From the NCBI RefSeq assembly GCF_003254475.1, contig NZ_QFYQ01000001.1:372001-436000 (forward strand): a stretch of DNA of 64,000 nt. The letters are read 5' to 3'. Shown here piece by piece: positions 7,305 to 16,421 of the stretch (position 1 is the first letter of the stretch; every line of letters begins with the position of its first letter). The stretch comes from Phenylobacterium soli. GTDB lineage: Bacteria; Pseudomonadota; Alphaproteobacteria; Caulobacterales; Caulobacteraceae. Under the pieces are notes generated by a model. It saw only the letters and a program-made list of their open reading frames with translations, was not told the origin of the DNA and searched no databases. The position numbers and the translations under genes were made by a program.

Positions 7305-9674
7305 CTAGAAGGACTGGCCGAAGCGGATACCGATCAGGCGCGGCTTGATCGGCACGACATAGGTCTGCGGCCCGCACACCTGGGTGGCGCACTCGGCGTA
7401 GCGGCTGTCCTGGCCGCGCTCGTCGAAGGCGTTCTTGATGTAGGCCTCGAGACGCCAGTTGGACCGCTCCACGCCCGCCGTGAAGTCGGCGGTGGTGTAG
7501 GACGGCATCCGGCCGATGATGCCGCGCTCGAGCACCCGCAGGTCGGTCCAGCGCGCGCCTTCGTAGACCAGGGCGCCCTGGACGTGGGCCTTCAGGTCAT
7601 AGGCCGTATTCCACTCGTAGCGGGCGGTCACGTTGCCCTTCCACTTGGGCGTGATCGGCAGCTCCGTGCCGTTCGGCGCCGCCGGGTTCGAGCAGTTCGG
7701 CTGGGTGATGTCGGCGCAGTACTGCTTGGTCAGCTTGGCGTTGGTGTAGGCGCCGCCGCCCGACAGCGTCAGGCCTTCGGCCGGGACCCAGTTCACCTCG
7801 GTCTCGAGGCCCTTCATCTCCGCCTGCGGGGCGTTGCGGATCTCGGTCAGGCCGTTGGCGCCGAGGAACGAGAACTGGAACTTCTCCCACTTCTCGAGGA
7901 ACACCGCGCCGTTCCAGCGCAGGGAGTTGTCCGCCCAGGTCGTCTTCCAGCCCACCTCGTAGTTCTTCAGGTAGTCGGACTGGTAGGGCGGAACCGTGCC
8001 GCGGCGGTTGATGCCGCCGGGCCGGTAACCGGTGGAGTAGGTGGCGTAGACCATCTTGTCGTCGGTCAGATGGTAGGTGGCGTTCACCTTGTAGGTGTGA
8101 CCGTCTTCCTTGGTGGTCTTGTTGAGGTTGGTGCACGGCGCGCCGGAGACCACGGGCGGCCCGAAGCACTTGGCTTCGCCGGTGCCGCTGGAGAAGCCGG
8201 AGCCGAAGCCGAAGAAGCCCTTCAGCGAATTGTCCGCCCGGAAGAAACGGATGCCGCCGGTAACCGACAGCTTGGAGGTGACGTCGTAGGTCGCCTCGCC
8301 GAACACCGCCTCGTCGATGTCCGTGCGCAGCTGCTTGGTGAGCCAGAGCGTGTTCGGGTGGCCGGTCGGGGACAGGGCCGGGTCGAGCCCCTGGACCAGG
8401 TAGTTCTGCTCGATGTTGTGCTGCTGCTTCTCGTAGAACACGCCGGCCACGAAGCGGAACCGGTCAGAGGCCGGCGAGGCCACGCGGAACTCGTGGCTTT
8501 CCTTGGTGTACCGGTCGTGGCCGACCACGAACTGCGACGGGTCGATCAGGTTGCCCGCGGCGTCGGTGATGTAGTTGCCGTAGTAGTACGGCGCCTGATC
8601 GTAGAAGTAGGAATAGTCCGAATAGTCGGACTGGGTGTCCACGTGGCGCTTCATGTAGGCGCCGGCGTAGGTGGCGTCGAGGTTGGCGATCTTGCCCTGG
8701 ACGGTGAGCGAGGCCATTACCCACTTGTCGGTGGCGGTGTCGGGCAGGAAGTGGCCGACATTGAGGTCGCCGAGGTGCGGATCGTAGGCGTTGAGGCCGT
8801 TCTGCTCGGCCTTCTGGGCCATGACGCCGGGCGTCACCGTCCAGTTTTCGTTGAGATCGAGCTTCAGGGCCGCGCGGGCGCCGACGATGTCGATGTCGTT
8901 GTAGCTGTTCTCGGCGCGGGCCTTGTTGTCGAGGGTGATGCCCGACACCGGATAGGTGCGCGTGGTGTGGACGTTGTCGATGTAGCCGCCGTCATGCTCG
9001 TACCAGCCGACGAGGCGGATGGCGGCGCGGTCGGACAGCGGCTGGTTGACGTAGCCCTCGGCCGTGTAGCCGAGGTCCCCGTGCGGGGCGACCGAGTTGA
9101 CGTCGAGGTCGTAGCCCGCCGCGAAGCCGGTGGTGCTCGGCTTGTTGGTGATGATGCGGATCGTGCCGGCCTGGGAGCTGGCGCCATAGAGTGTGCCCTG
9201 CGGTCCAGCCAGCACCTCGACGCGGGCGATGTCGTAGATCACCGGCTCGACGGGACCGGTGATCGTCGTCACCGGCATTTCGTCGAGATAGACGCCGACG
9301 CTCGGGCGCGGGCCCGAGTGATTGCCGTTCTCGCCCGAGGCGACGCCGCGCATGTAGACGCTGGTGAAGCCCGGGCCGGCCGTCTTGAACGACACGCTGG
9401 GCAGGAACTTCACATAGTCCTCGAGCCCCTTCACCACGCGCTGGTCGAGCGCCTGGGTCGAGAGGGCCTGGATCGAGGCCGGCACGCTCTGCAGGTTCTC
9501 CTCGCGCTTCTGCGCCGTGACGACCAGCTCCTCGAGCTGGGCGCCGCCGCCGCTTGACGCGGCTCCCTGGGCGAAGGCCGGCGCGGCGGCCGCGGTCAGC
9601 ATGGTGGTGGCGAGCAGGCCTGCGGCGAGCGACGTCGCCTTGGCCGCGAGCGGCCGCTTGGTTTCGATGGTCAT
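7305..9674 (-). CDS. TonB-dependent outer-membrane receptor
   Basis: A 789-residue outer-membrane receptor that uses TonB energy to take up a bound ligand. Residues 1-36 form a signal peptide ending in AFAQ. A TonB-box-like EELVVTAQKREENLQSVP follows, then the plug domain (VYMRGV, IARVEVLAGPQGTLYGASSQAG, IRIITNKP) and a ~600-residue 22-strand barrel ending in IGIRFGQSF with the terminal Phe of outer-membrane proteins. It is similar in style to the FecA/FyuA-like receptors abundant in Caulobacterales and sphingomonads; the ligand cannot be read from sequence. It lies 19 bases downstream of the TPR-sulfotransferase gene in one operon. Confidence 0.95.
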   Translation of the reverse strand: MTIETKRPLAAKATSLAAGLLATTMLTAAAAPAFAQGAASSGGGAQLEELVVTAQKREENLQSVPASIQALSTQALDQRVVKGLEDYVKFLPSVSFKTAGPGFTSVYMRGVASGENGNHSGPRPSVGVYLDEMPVTTITGPVEPVIYDIARVEVLAGPQGTLYGASSQAGTIRIITNKPSTTGFAAGYDLDVNSVAPHGDLGYTAEGYVNQPLSDRAAIRLVGWYEHDGGYIDNVHTTRTYPVSGITLDNKARAENSYNDIDIVGARAALKLDLNENWTVTPGVMAQKAEQNGLNAYDPHLGDLNVGHFLPDTATDKWVMASLTVQGKIANLDATYAGAYMKRHVDTQSDYSDYSYFYDQAPYYYGNYITDAAGNLIDPSQFVVGHDRYTKESHEFRVASPASDRFRFVAGVFYEKQQHNIEQNYLVQGLDPALSPTGHPNTLWLTKQLRTDIDEAVFGEATYDVTSKLSVTGGIRFFRADNSLKGFFGFGSGFSSGTGEAKCFGPPVVSGAPCTNLNKTTKEDGHTYKVNATYHLTDDKMVYATYSTGYRPGGINRRGTVPPYQSDYLKNYEVGWKTTWADNSLRWNGAVFLEKWEKFQFSFLGANGLTEIRNAPQAEMKGLETEVNWVPAEGLTLSGGGAYTNAKLTKQYCADITQPNCSNPAAPNGTELPITPKWKGNVTARYEWNTAYDLKAHVQGALVYEGARWTDLRVLERGIIGRMPSYTTADFTAGVERSNWRLEAYIKNAFDERGQDSRYAECATQVCGPQTYVVPIKPRLIGIRFGQSF

Positions 9675-9693
9675 GATATCCCCCGGGTAGCCC

Positions 9694-11616
9694 TTACGCC
9701 GGATACGCTGGCGCTTCGGGATAGTGATCGAGCACTGGTCCCAGGCTGGCCTTCAGTGGGTCCAGCCACGGTTCAAATCGCCGCCAATGGTCGGCAGCAT
9801 CCCTAAAGATCGGTTGACGGACCTGCTCGGAGCTTGCGGTCCGCACGGCCCGGTCGTTCTCGTAGAAGCGAAGGCAGCCCTCTTCGAAGGGCAGACCGCA
9901 GTGGTCGAGCAGGCGGCGCGTCTCCGCCTCCGGATCGGCCACCATCTGCTCATAAATCACGCGGTGGACGCGGCCCGGCAGGACGGCGTCGAAGTGGGCC
10001 ATCAGCTCCACGTAGTCGGCGTAGTAGCGGCCAATATCGGTCAGGTTGTAGGTGAAGCCCTGGCCCTGGGCGAAGTGCTGCTTGAAGCCGGAGAAGCAGC
10101 AGCCCAGCGGATGGCGGCGCGCGTCGACGATCTTCGCGTTCGGCAGGATCAGGCAGATCAGGCCGAGGTGGGCGAAGTTGTTCGGCATCTTGTCGATGAA
10201 GAAGGCCCGGCCGAGCTTGCGATGCACCGCGGCGCGCGCGAGGTACTCCTCCCCGAGTTCGCGCAACGCCTTCGGCGACAGCTCCGCCAGCACCTCCGGA
10301 TAGGCGCTCTCCCGCCCCTCTGCCCGGCCGAGCCGGCGGGCGATGGAGATGATGTCCGGCAGTTCCTGGGTGCCTTCCACCTGGCTGTGGCTGGAGAGGA
10401 TCTGCTCGATCAGGGTCGAGCCGGACCGCGGCAGGCCGATGACGAAGATCGGGTCCGCAGCCGGCGCGCCCGTCCCCGCCCGCTCGGCGAAGAAGCCGGG
10501 GGTGAACAGCGCCTTGGAGCGGCGCATGTGGCGGGTGTTGTCGTCCCGATCGTAGCGCAGCTGCTCGCGGCGGATGGCGGCGCCGGCCGCGTAGTGGCCG
10601 AAGGCGGCCTCGTCCTCGGCGCGGTCTTCCAGCGCCTTGCCGAGCGCATACTCGAGGTGAAGCCGGTCCTCGGCCTCGAGGTCCCCGCGCCCCGCCTCGC
10701 GGCGCATGATCCCCAGGTCCTCGTCGCTGAACTGCACGGTCTTGAGGTTCGCCAGACTCCACCAGGCTTCGCCGAAGGCGGGCTGCAGGGCCACGCAGCG
10801 CCGGTAGGCGGCCACCGCCTCGGCCTGGCGGCCCACCGTCTTCAGCGCATGGCCGTAGCTCATCCAGATCTTGGGCTGGGTCGGGTAGCCGGCGAGCACC
10901 GCCTCGTAGAGGGCGATGGCGCCCTGGTACTCGCCGACGCGGCCGAGGATCGCGGCCTTGAGGAGCTGGTAGCTGGCGCTGCCGGGATCGGCCGCGAGCA
11001 GCCGGTCCACCTCGGCCAGGGCCTCCATGGGCTTGTTGTGGCGGTGCAGGACGGCGGCGAGGTTGTGCCGCGCGGCGGTGAAGCCGGGCGCCAGCTCCAG
11101 GCAGCGGCCCAGCAGCATCTCCGCATCCTCGTAGCGGCCGAGCCGGGCGGCGACTTCGGCCAGCATGCGGATCGCCGCGACGTCGGTCGGACGCCGCTTA
11201 AGGATATCGCGCAACAGGCGCTCGGCCACCGCGAGCTGCTGGTCGACCAGCGCAGTCGCCGCCGCCACCAGCTCCGGATCGCGCGCCGAGGCCTGGATGT
11301 GGCGGTCGTAGGCCAGGTCCGCCCCGGCGGCATCGCCCGCCAGCCGCCGCTGGTCGGCCAGCGCCAGCCAGGCCGGCGGGTAGTTCGGGGCCACGGCCAC
11401 CGCCCGCTCCAGCGCCTTCAGGGCGGCGGGGCCGTCGCTGAGCCGCGAGGCGGCGAGGCCCTGGATCAGCAGGGCCTGGGGATGGTCCGGGACAACCCTG
11501 AGTATCTCCTGCGCCTGGGCCCGCGCCATGGACGGCTCGGCCGCCAGCAGCCGGCCCGCATGGGCCAGGGCGGTCTCAAGGGTTCCGACGGGATCTGCGC
11601 TGGTGGCGACGGTCAC
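9694..11616 (-). CDS. TPR-repeat protein with C-terminal sulfotransferase domain
   Basis: A 640-residue protein. Residues ~15-330 are tandem tetratricopeptide repeats (for example PSMARAQAQEILRVVPDHPQ and PTDVAAIRMLAEVAARLGRY). From about residue 390 a sulfotransferase domain begins with the PAPS-binding loop IFVIGLPRSGSTLIEQILSS; ARRHPLGCCFSGFKQHF is the likely second cofactor motif. The predicted reaction is sulfate transfer from PAPS to an unknown acceptor. There is no signal peptide. It is the first gene of a pair with the TonB receptor, an arrangement seen repeatedly in sphingomonads and Caulobacterales, which suggests a linked but unproven role. Confidence 0.9.
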   Translation of the reverse strand: MTVATSADPVGTLETALAHAGRLLAAEPSMARAQAQEILRVVPDHPQALLIQGLAASRLSDGPAALKALERAVAVAPNYPPAWLALADQRRLAGDAAGADLAYDRHIQASARDPELVAAATALVDQQLAVAERLLRDILKRRPTDVAAIRMLAEVAARLGRYEDAEMLLGRCLELAPGFTAARHNLAAVLHRHNKPMEALAEVDRLLAADPGSASYQLLKAAILGRVGEYQGAIALYEAVLAGYPTQPKIWMSYGHALKTVGRQAEAVAAYRRCVALQPAFGEAWWSLANLKTVQFSDEDLGIMRREAGRGDLEAEDRLHLEYALGKALEDRAEDEAAFGHYAAGAAIRREQLRYDRDDNTRHMRRSKALFTPGFFAERAGTGAPAADPIFVIGLPRSGSTLIEQILSSHSQVEGTQELPDIISIARRLGRAEGRESAYPEVLAELSPKALRELGEEYLARAAVHRKLGRAFFIDKMPNNFAHLGLICLILPNAKIVDARRHPLGCCFSGFKQHFAQGQGFTYNLTDIGRYYADYVELMAHFDAVLPGRVHRVIYEQMVADPEAETRRLLDHCGLPFEEGCLRFYENDRAVRTASSEQVRQPIFRDAADHWRRFEPWLDPLKASLGPVLDHYPEAPAYPA

Positions 11617-11820
11617 GGCCTGCCCGTAGCAAACTTGAGGCGCGATCTGGCGGATGATGCGCTGAAACTGTCAACAACCCGACACAGGCCGCCTCATCTT
11701 CGCCCTCAGGGTGCAGCATTGGCGCAATAGTTCATGCTCAAGCTTGGCGCGAGCGACGGCGCCGGGCGACTTGCGCGTTAAGGTGGAACGGGCGTCCCGT
11801 CGCCGAGGAGGCTGCTACCC

Positions 11821-12537
11821 ATGTCGAATTCCCCCAACGACGTCTCGCGGCGCGCGGCTTTCGCGAGCCTTGGCCTGGTCGGCGCCGCGGCCGCGCTCAC
11901 CCTGCCGGGGTGCGCCAAGTCCAAGGAGGACAAGGAAAAGACGCCCGAAGTCTCGGCCACCGAGGACCTGATGCGCGAGCACGGCGTCCTGCGCCGCCTG
12001 CTGATCGTCTATCGCGAGACCGCCGCGGTGATCCGGCGCGAGCCCAAGACCTTCGATCTGGCGGCCCTGGCGTCGGCCGCAGACCTGTTCCGCACCTTCG
12101 GCGAGAGCTACCATGAGAAGGGCCTGGAGGAGGCGCACGTCTTCCCGATGGTGCTCAAGGCCGGCGGGCCGGCGGCCGGTCTGATCGACACCCTGATCGC
12201 CCAGCACGGCCGCGGACGGCAGATCAACGACTACGTCATTGCCCGGACCAAGGCGCCCTCGCTCGGCGACGGCGAGCCCGTGGCTGCCGCCCTGGAGAGC
12301 TTCGCACGGATGTACGAGGCGCATGCCGCCCTGGAGGACACCGTCGTGTTCCAGGCCTGGAAGGCCGCCATCGGCGACAAGGGCCTGGCCGAATGGTCGG
12401 AGAAGTTCGAGGACATCGAGCACGACACCTTCAAGGGCGACGGCTTCGACCTGGCCCTGCAGCAGGTGGGCGCCATCGAACAGAGGCTCGGCCTGGCCGA
12501 TCTTTCCCGCTACACCGCCCCGCCGCCTGCGGCCTAA
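11821..12537 (+). CDS. Tat-exported hemerythrin-domain lipoprotein
   Basis: A 238-residue protein. The N-terminus combines a twin-arginine pair (SRRAAFAS, Arg10-Arg11), a hydrophobic core and a lipobox LPGC (Cys31), so it is likely folded and metal-loaded before export and then anchored as a lipoprotein. The mature part has the His/Glu pattern of a four-helix HHE hemerythrin domain: REHGVLRRLL (His54), SYHEKGLEEAHVFP, AQHGRGRQIN and YEAHAALEDTVVF. Such domains hold a di-iron centre binding O2 or NO. The ATG follows GAGGAGG at 11805-11811. The physiological role is unknown; oxygen or nitric oxide sensing/storage at the envelope is an inference. Confidence 0.87.
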   Translation: MSNSPNDVSRRAAFASLGLVGAAAALTLPGCAKSKEDKEKTPEVSATEDLMREHGVLRRLLIVYRETAAVIRREPKTFDLAALASAADLFRTFGESYHEKGLEEAHVFPMVLKAGGPAAGLIDTLIAQHGRGRQINDYVIARTKAPSLGDGEPVAAALESFARMYEAHAALEDTVVFQAWKAAIGDKGLAEWSEKFEDIEHDTFKGDGFDLALQQVGAIEQRLGLADLSRYTAPPPAA

Positions 12538-12607
12538 TCGCGCCTTCGTTGAAGCGCGCGGCGGCGCGCCGTATCCTGGCGGTTACTGAAGGGGGAAGTG
12601 GCTCAAG

Positions 12608-13417
12608 GTGTTCGCCCGTCTTTTCGGCCGCAGTCGCGAGCGCGACCTCGCGCCGTCCACCCAAGGCCGGCTGATCTACGCCGTGGGCGACGTCCACGGC
12701 CGGCTCGACGTGCTCGGGCCCCTGCTGCACGACATCGCCAAGGACGCGGTCGCCGCCCAGTCGAGCGCCGCCGGCGCCGATGCGCGCCCGATGCTGGTCT
12801 TCCTGGGCGACTATGTGGACCGCGGGCCGGACTCCCGGGGCGTCGTCGACCTCATCCTGCAGATGAAGAGCTGGCCCAAGTTCGAAGTGCGGGTGCTGAA
12901 GGGCAACCACGAGGAGGCCCTGCTGCAGTTCCTCGACGAGCCGGCGTTCGGGGCCACCTGGCTGGAGCACGGCGGGGCCGCGACCCTCGCCTCTTACGGC
13001 GTCCAGCCGCCCGCCCAGCGCACCGACCCGCAGGCCTGGCGGCCGGTGCGGGACGCCTTCGCCGAGGCCCTGCCGATCGACCACCTGGCCTTCTACCGCT
13101 CGCTGGAGCTGATGGTCACCGAGGGCGACTACGCCTTCGTCCACGCCGGCGTGCGGCCCGGCGTACCGCTCGCCCAGCAGACCGAGCGCGACCTCCTGTG
13201 GATCCGCCAGGAGTTCCTCCAGGAGCGCGGCCGCTTCGAGAAGATGATCGTCCACGGCCACACGCCGATGGAGGAGCCGCAGCTCACCGCCAACCGGCTC
13301 GGCGTCGACACCGGCGCCTACGCCACCGGGGTGCTGACCGCCGTGCGCCTGCACCACGACGAGCAGGAAGTGCTGCAGGTACGCGCCCACCGCCGCGCCG
13401 CCCAGCCCGCGGCCTGA
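12608..13417 (+). CDS. Metallophosphoesterase, serine/threonine phosphatase family
   Basis: A 269-residue PPP-type phosphatase starting at GTG. The three metal-binding signatures are present: GDVHGR (residue ~29), GDYVDRGPDS and KGNHE. The later VHAGVRPG and HGHTPM complete the active site. It resembles bacterial PrpA/ApaH-like phosphatases, with a phosphoprotein or a dinucleotide as substrate. It is cytoplasmic, with no signal peptide. Distance to polA (convergent) is 54 bases. Confidence 0.9.
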   Translation: MFARLFGRSRERDLAPSTQGRLIYAVGDVHGRLDVLGPLLHDIAKDAVAAQSSAAGADARPMLVFLGDYVDRGPDSRGVVDLILQMKSWPKFEVRVLKGNHEEALLQFLDEPAFGATWLEHGGAATLASYGVQPPAQRTDPQAWRPVRDAFAEALPIDHLAFYRSLELMVTEGDYAFVHAGVRPGVPLAQQTERDLLWIRQEFLQERGRFEKMIVHGHTPMEEPQLTANRLGVDTGAYATGVLTAVRLHHDEQEVLQVRAHRRAAQPAA

Positions 13418-13446
13418 CCGGCGCGCATCCGCTCGGGAGCGCAGCA

Positions 13447-13461
13447 GCGCAACGATTGCGC
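13447..13461. terminator. Short hairpin between convergent genes
   Basis: GCGCAA-CGA-TTGCGC is a perfect 6-bp inverted repeat in the 54-base gap between the phosphatase and polA. There is no T-tract on either side, so its role as a terminator is tentative. Confidence 0.35.
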
Positions 13462-13471
13462 GCCCGCTAGA

Positions 13472-16357
13472 TCAGTGCGCGTCGTCCCAGTTGGTCGCGG
13501 CGCGCGCCTCGACCTCCAGCGGCACGGACAGGGCGATGGCCGGCTCGGCCGCCTTTTCCATGATCCGCTTGGCCACGGCGATCACCTTGTCGGCCTCCGC
13601 CTCTGGCGCCTCGAAGACCAGTTCGTCGTGCACCTGCAGCAGCATCCTGGCCGTCAGCCCGGCCTCGCGCAGCGCATCGGGCATGCGGATCATCGCCCGG
13701 CGGATGATGTCGGCGGCCGCGCCTTGGATCGGCGCGTTGATCGCCGCGCGGTCGGCGAAGGATCGCTCGGCCTGGCTCTTCCCGCGCGCCGCCGGCACGT
13801 GGACCTTGCGCCCGAAGATAGTGGTGACGAACGCCTGGCTGCGAACCTGCTGGATCATGCGGTCCATGTAGGTGCGGATCCCCGGGAAGCGCTCGAAATA
13901 GGTCTTGATGTAAGCGCCTGCCTCCTCCCGGCTGATGCCGAGCTGGTTGGACAGGCCGAAGGCCGAGATGCCGTAGACGATGCCGAAGTTGATCGCCTTG
14001 GCTCGCCGGCGGGTTTCGGCGGGCATGCCCTCGATCGGCACGCCGAACATCTCCGAGGCCGTCATGGCGTGGATGTCGAGGCCGTCGGCGAACGCCTTCT
14101 TCAGCTGCGGAATGTCGCCGATGTGGGCGAGGAGCCGCAGCTCGATCTGGCTGTAGTCGGCGCTGATCAGCACATGGCCGGGCTCGGCGATGAAGGCACG
14201 GCGGATCTTGCGCCCCTCCTCCGTCCGGACCGGGATGTTCTGCAGGTTCGGATCCGACGAGGCAAGGCGGCCGGTGGTCGCCGCCGCCAGCGAGTAGGAG
14301 GTGTGAACGCGGCCGGTCTTCGGGTCGATCGCCGCCACGAGGTTGTCAGTGTAGGTGCCCTTCAGCTTCGAGAGCTGACGCCAGTCGAGCAGCACGCGCG
14401 GCAGCTCGTGGCCCTGGGCGGCGAGATCCTCCAGCATCGAGGCGTCGGTAGACATGGCGCCGGTGGCGGTCGTCTTGCCGGACGCCAGCCCCATCTCCTT
14501 GAACAGCACCTCGCCGATCTGCTTTGGGCTGCCGAGGTTGAACGGCCGTCCAGCCAGACGGTGCGCCTCGATCTCCAGCTCGCCCATGCGGACCGAGAAG
14601 TCGTTGGAGAGCTGGCGCAGCCGGTCCGGATCGACCTTCACGCCGGCCAGCTCCATGTCCACCAGGACCCTGGGCATCGGCCGCTCGAGCGTCTCGTAGA
14701 CCGTCAGCAGGTGCTCGTGCGCCAGGCGCGGCCGCAGGTGCTCGTAGAGCCGCAAGGTGACGTCGGCGTCCTCGGCCGCGTAGCAGGTCGCCTGGGAGAG
14801 CTCGACGTGCTTGAAGCTCTTCTGCGCCTTGCCCGTGCCAGCCACGGTCTTGAAGCTGATCGGCTCGTGCTCCAGCCACTGCTTGGAGAGCTCGTCCATG
14901 CCGTGGCTCTTCCGAAGACCGCCCTCCAGCACGAAGCTGATCAGCATGGTGTCCTCGATGGGCCCCACCTCGATCCCGTAGCGCTTCAGGACGGCGAGGT
15001 CGTACTTGCCGTTCTGCGCGACCTTCAGCACCGCCGGGTCTTCCAGCAACGGCTTCAGCCGGGCGATCACCTCCTCGCAGGGGATCTGCTCGACGGCGCT
15101 CTTGGCCTCGAAGTCGAGCCCGCCGGTGGCCTCGTGCTCGTGCTCGTGGCCGACGGGGATGTAGCAGGCCTCGCCCGGCTGCACGGCCAGGGAGACGCCG
15201 CAGAGATTGGCGCTGGAGGCCGAAAGGGCGTCGGTCTCGGTGTCGAAGGCGACGATCCCCACCTCGTGGGCGCGGGCGATCCAGCGGTCCAGGGTCTCGA
15301 TGTCGCGCACGCAGGCATAGGCGTTGACATCGATCGCCGCGTGCTTGGGCGCGGCCAGCGGCCTGGCCTCCGGCTTCGGCGTCTCGATCCCGTGCTCGCC
15401 CTTCAGGTGCGCCTCGACGCGGCGGGCGATGGTGCGGAACTCCATGCGCTCGAGGAACTCGGCGAGCTCGGTGCTCTCCGGATCCTTCACCGACAGGTCG
15501 TCGATGGGGCTCGGCAGGGGCGTGTCGCAGTCGAGCTTCACCAGCTCGCGCGAAAGCCGGATCTGGTCGGCGAAGTCGATGAGGGTCTGGCGGCGCTTCT
15601 CCTGCTTGATCTCCGAGGCGCGGGACAGAAGCGTGTCGAGGTCGCCGTACTCGTTGATCAGGGCCGAGGCGGTCTTGATGCCGATGCCGGGGGCGCCAGG
15701 CACGTTGTCCACGGAGTCACCGCAGAGGGCCTGCACGTCGACCACCTTGTCCGGCAGCACGCCGAACTTCTCGATTACCTGATCGGGGCCGATGCGGACG
15801 TTCTTCATGGTGTCGAGCATCGACACCCGATCGCCGACCAGCTGCATCAGGTCCTTGTCGGACGAGACGATGACCACCTCGCCGCCCATGTCGCGGACCT
15901 TGCAGGCGTAGGCGGCGATCAGGTCGTCGGCCTCGTAGCCGGGCAGCTCCAGGCAGGGGACACCGAAGGCCTTGGTCGCCTCGCGCACCAGCGGGAACTG
16001 CGGGACGAGGTCCTCGGGCGGCGGCGGCCGGTGCGCCTTGTACTGGTCGTAGAGCTTGTTGCGGAACGTCTTCTCGGAGTGGTCGAACACCACCGCCAGG
16101 TGGGTCGGCGCGTCGGCCTGGGCCTTCATGTCGACCAGCAGCTTCCACAGCATGTTGCAGAAGCCCGACACCGCGCCCACGGGCAGGCCGTCGGTCTTGC
16201 GGGTCAGGGGCGGCAGGGCGTGGAAGGCCCGGAAGATGAAGCCCGACCCGTCCACCAGATAGAGCCGGACCTTGGGCCCGTCCTGTGTCGGCTCGCGCGG
16301 GGTCTCGGCCAAGGTCTGGGGCGGCGCTTGGGTCGGGGAGTCGAGAGTGTCGCTCAT
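13472..16357 (-). CDS. polA: DNA polymerase I
   Basis: A 961-residue repair/lagging-strand polymerase. The N-terminal ~300 residues are the 5'-3' flap exonuclease (LYLVDGSGFIFRAFHALPP, GYEADDLIA, SSDKDLMQLV). A DnaQ-type 3'-5' exonuclease follows with an intact first motif FDTETDAL (~residue 371), so proofreading is likely. The C-terminal polymerase has SADYSQIELRLLAHI, RRRAKAINFGIVYGIS and LLQVHDELVFEAP. The start is set at ATG 16357 (MSDTLDSP); an in-frame upstream start at 16384 would only add a short tail. It is 64 bases downstream of the PEP-mutase-family gene's stop, facing the same way but not clearly in one operon. Confidence 0.96.
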   Translation of the reverse strand: MSDTLDSPTQAPPQTLAETPREPTQDGPKVRLYLVDGSGFIFRAFHALPPLTRKTDGLPVGAVSGFCNMLWKLLVDMKAQADAPTHLAVVFDHSEKTFRNKLYDQYKAHRPPPPEDLVPQFPLVREATKAFGVPCLELPGYEADDLIAAYACKVRDMGGEVVIVSSDKDLMQLVGDRVSMLDTMKNVRIGPDQVIEKFGVLPDKVVDVQALCGDSVDNVPGAPGIGIKTASALINEYGDLDTLLSRASEIKQEKRRQTLIDFADQIRLSRELVKLDCDTPLPSPIDDLSVKDPESTELAEFLERMEFRTIARRVEAHLKGEHGIETPKPEARPLAAPKHAAIDVNAYACVRDIETLDRWIARAHEVGIVAFDTETDALSASSANLCGVSLAVQPGEACYIPVGHEHEHEATGGLDFEAKSAVEQIPCEEVIARLKPLLEDPAVLKVAQNGKYDLAVLKRYGIEVGPIEDTMLISFVLEGGLRKSHGMDELSKQWLEHEPISFKTVAGTGKAQKSFKHVELSQATCYAAEDADVTLRLYEHLRPRLAHEHLLTVYETLERPMPRVLVDMELAGVKVDPDRLRQLSNDFSVRMGELEIEAHRLAGRPFNLGSPKQIGEVLFKEMGLASGKTTATGAMSTDASMLEDLAAQGHELPRVLLDWRQLSKLKGTYTDNLVAAIDPKTGRVHTSYSLAAATTGRLASSDPNLQNIPVRTEEGRKIRRAFIAEPGHVLISADYSQIELRLLAHIGDIPQLKKAFADGLDIHAMTASEMFGVPIEGMPAETRRRAKAINFGIVYGISAFGLSNQLGISREEAGAYIKTYFERFPGIRTYMDRMIQQVRSQAFVTTIFGRKVHVPAARGKSQAERSFADRAAINAPIQGAAADIIRRAMIRMPDALREAGLTARMLLQVHDELVFEAPEAEADKVIAVAKRIMEKAAEPAIALSVPLEVEARAATNWDDAH

Positions 16358-16421
16358 CGTCCCAAGATAGGCGCGCCGGGCCACAAGGTCATCTGCGACG
16401 CGGCGCGTTGCGGGCCGCGGG

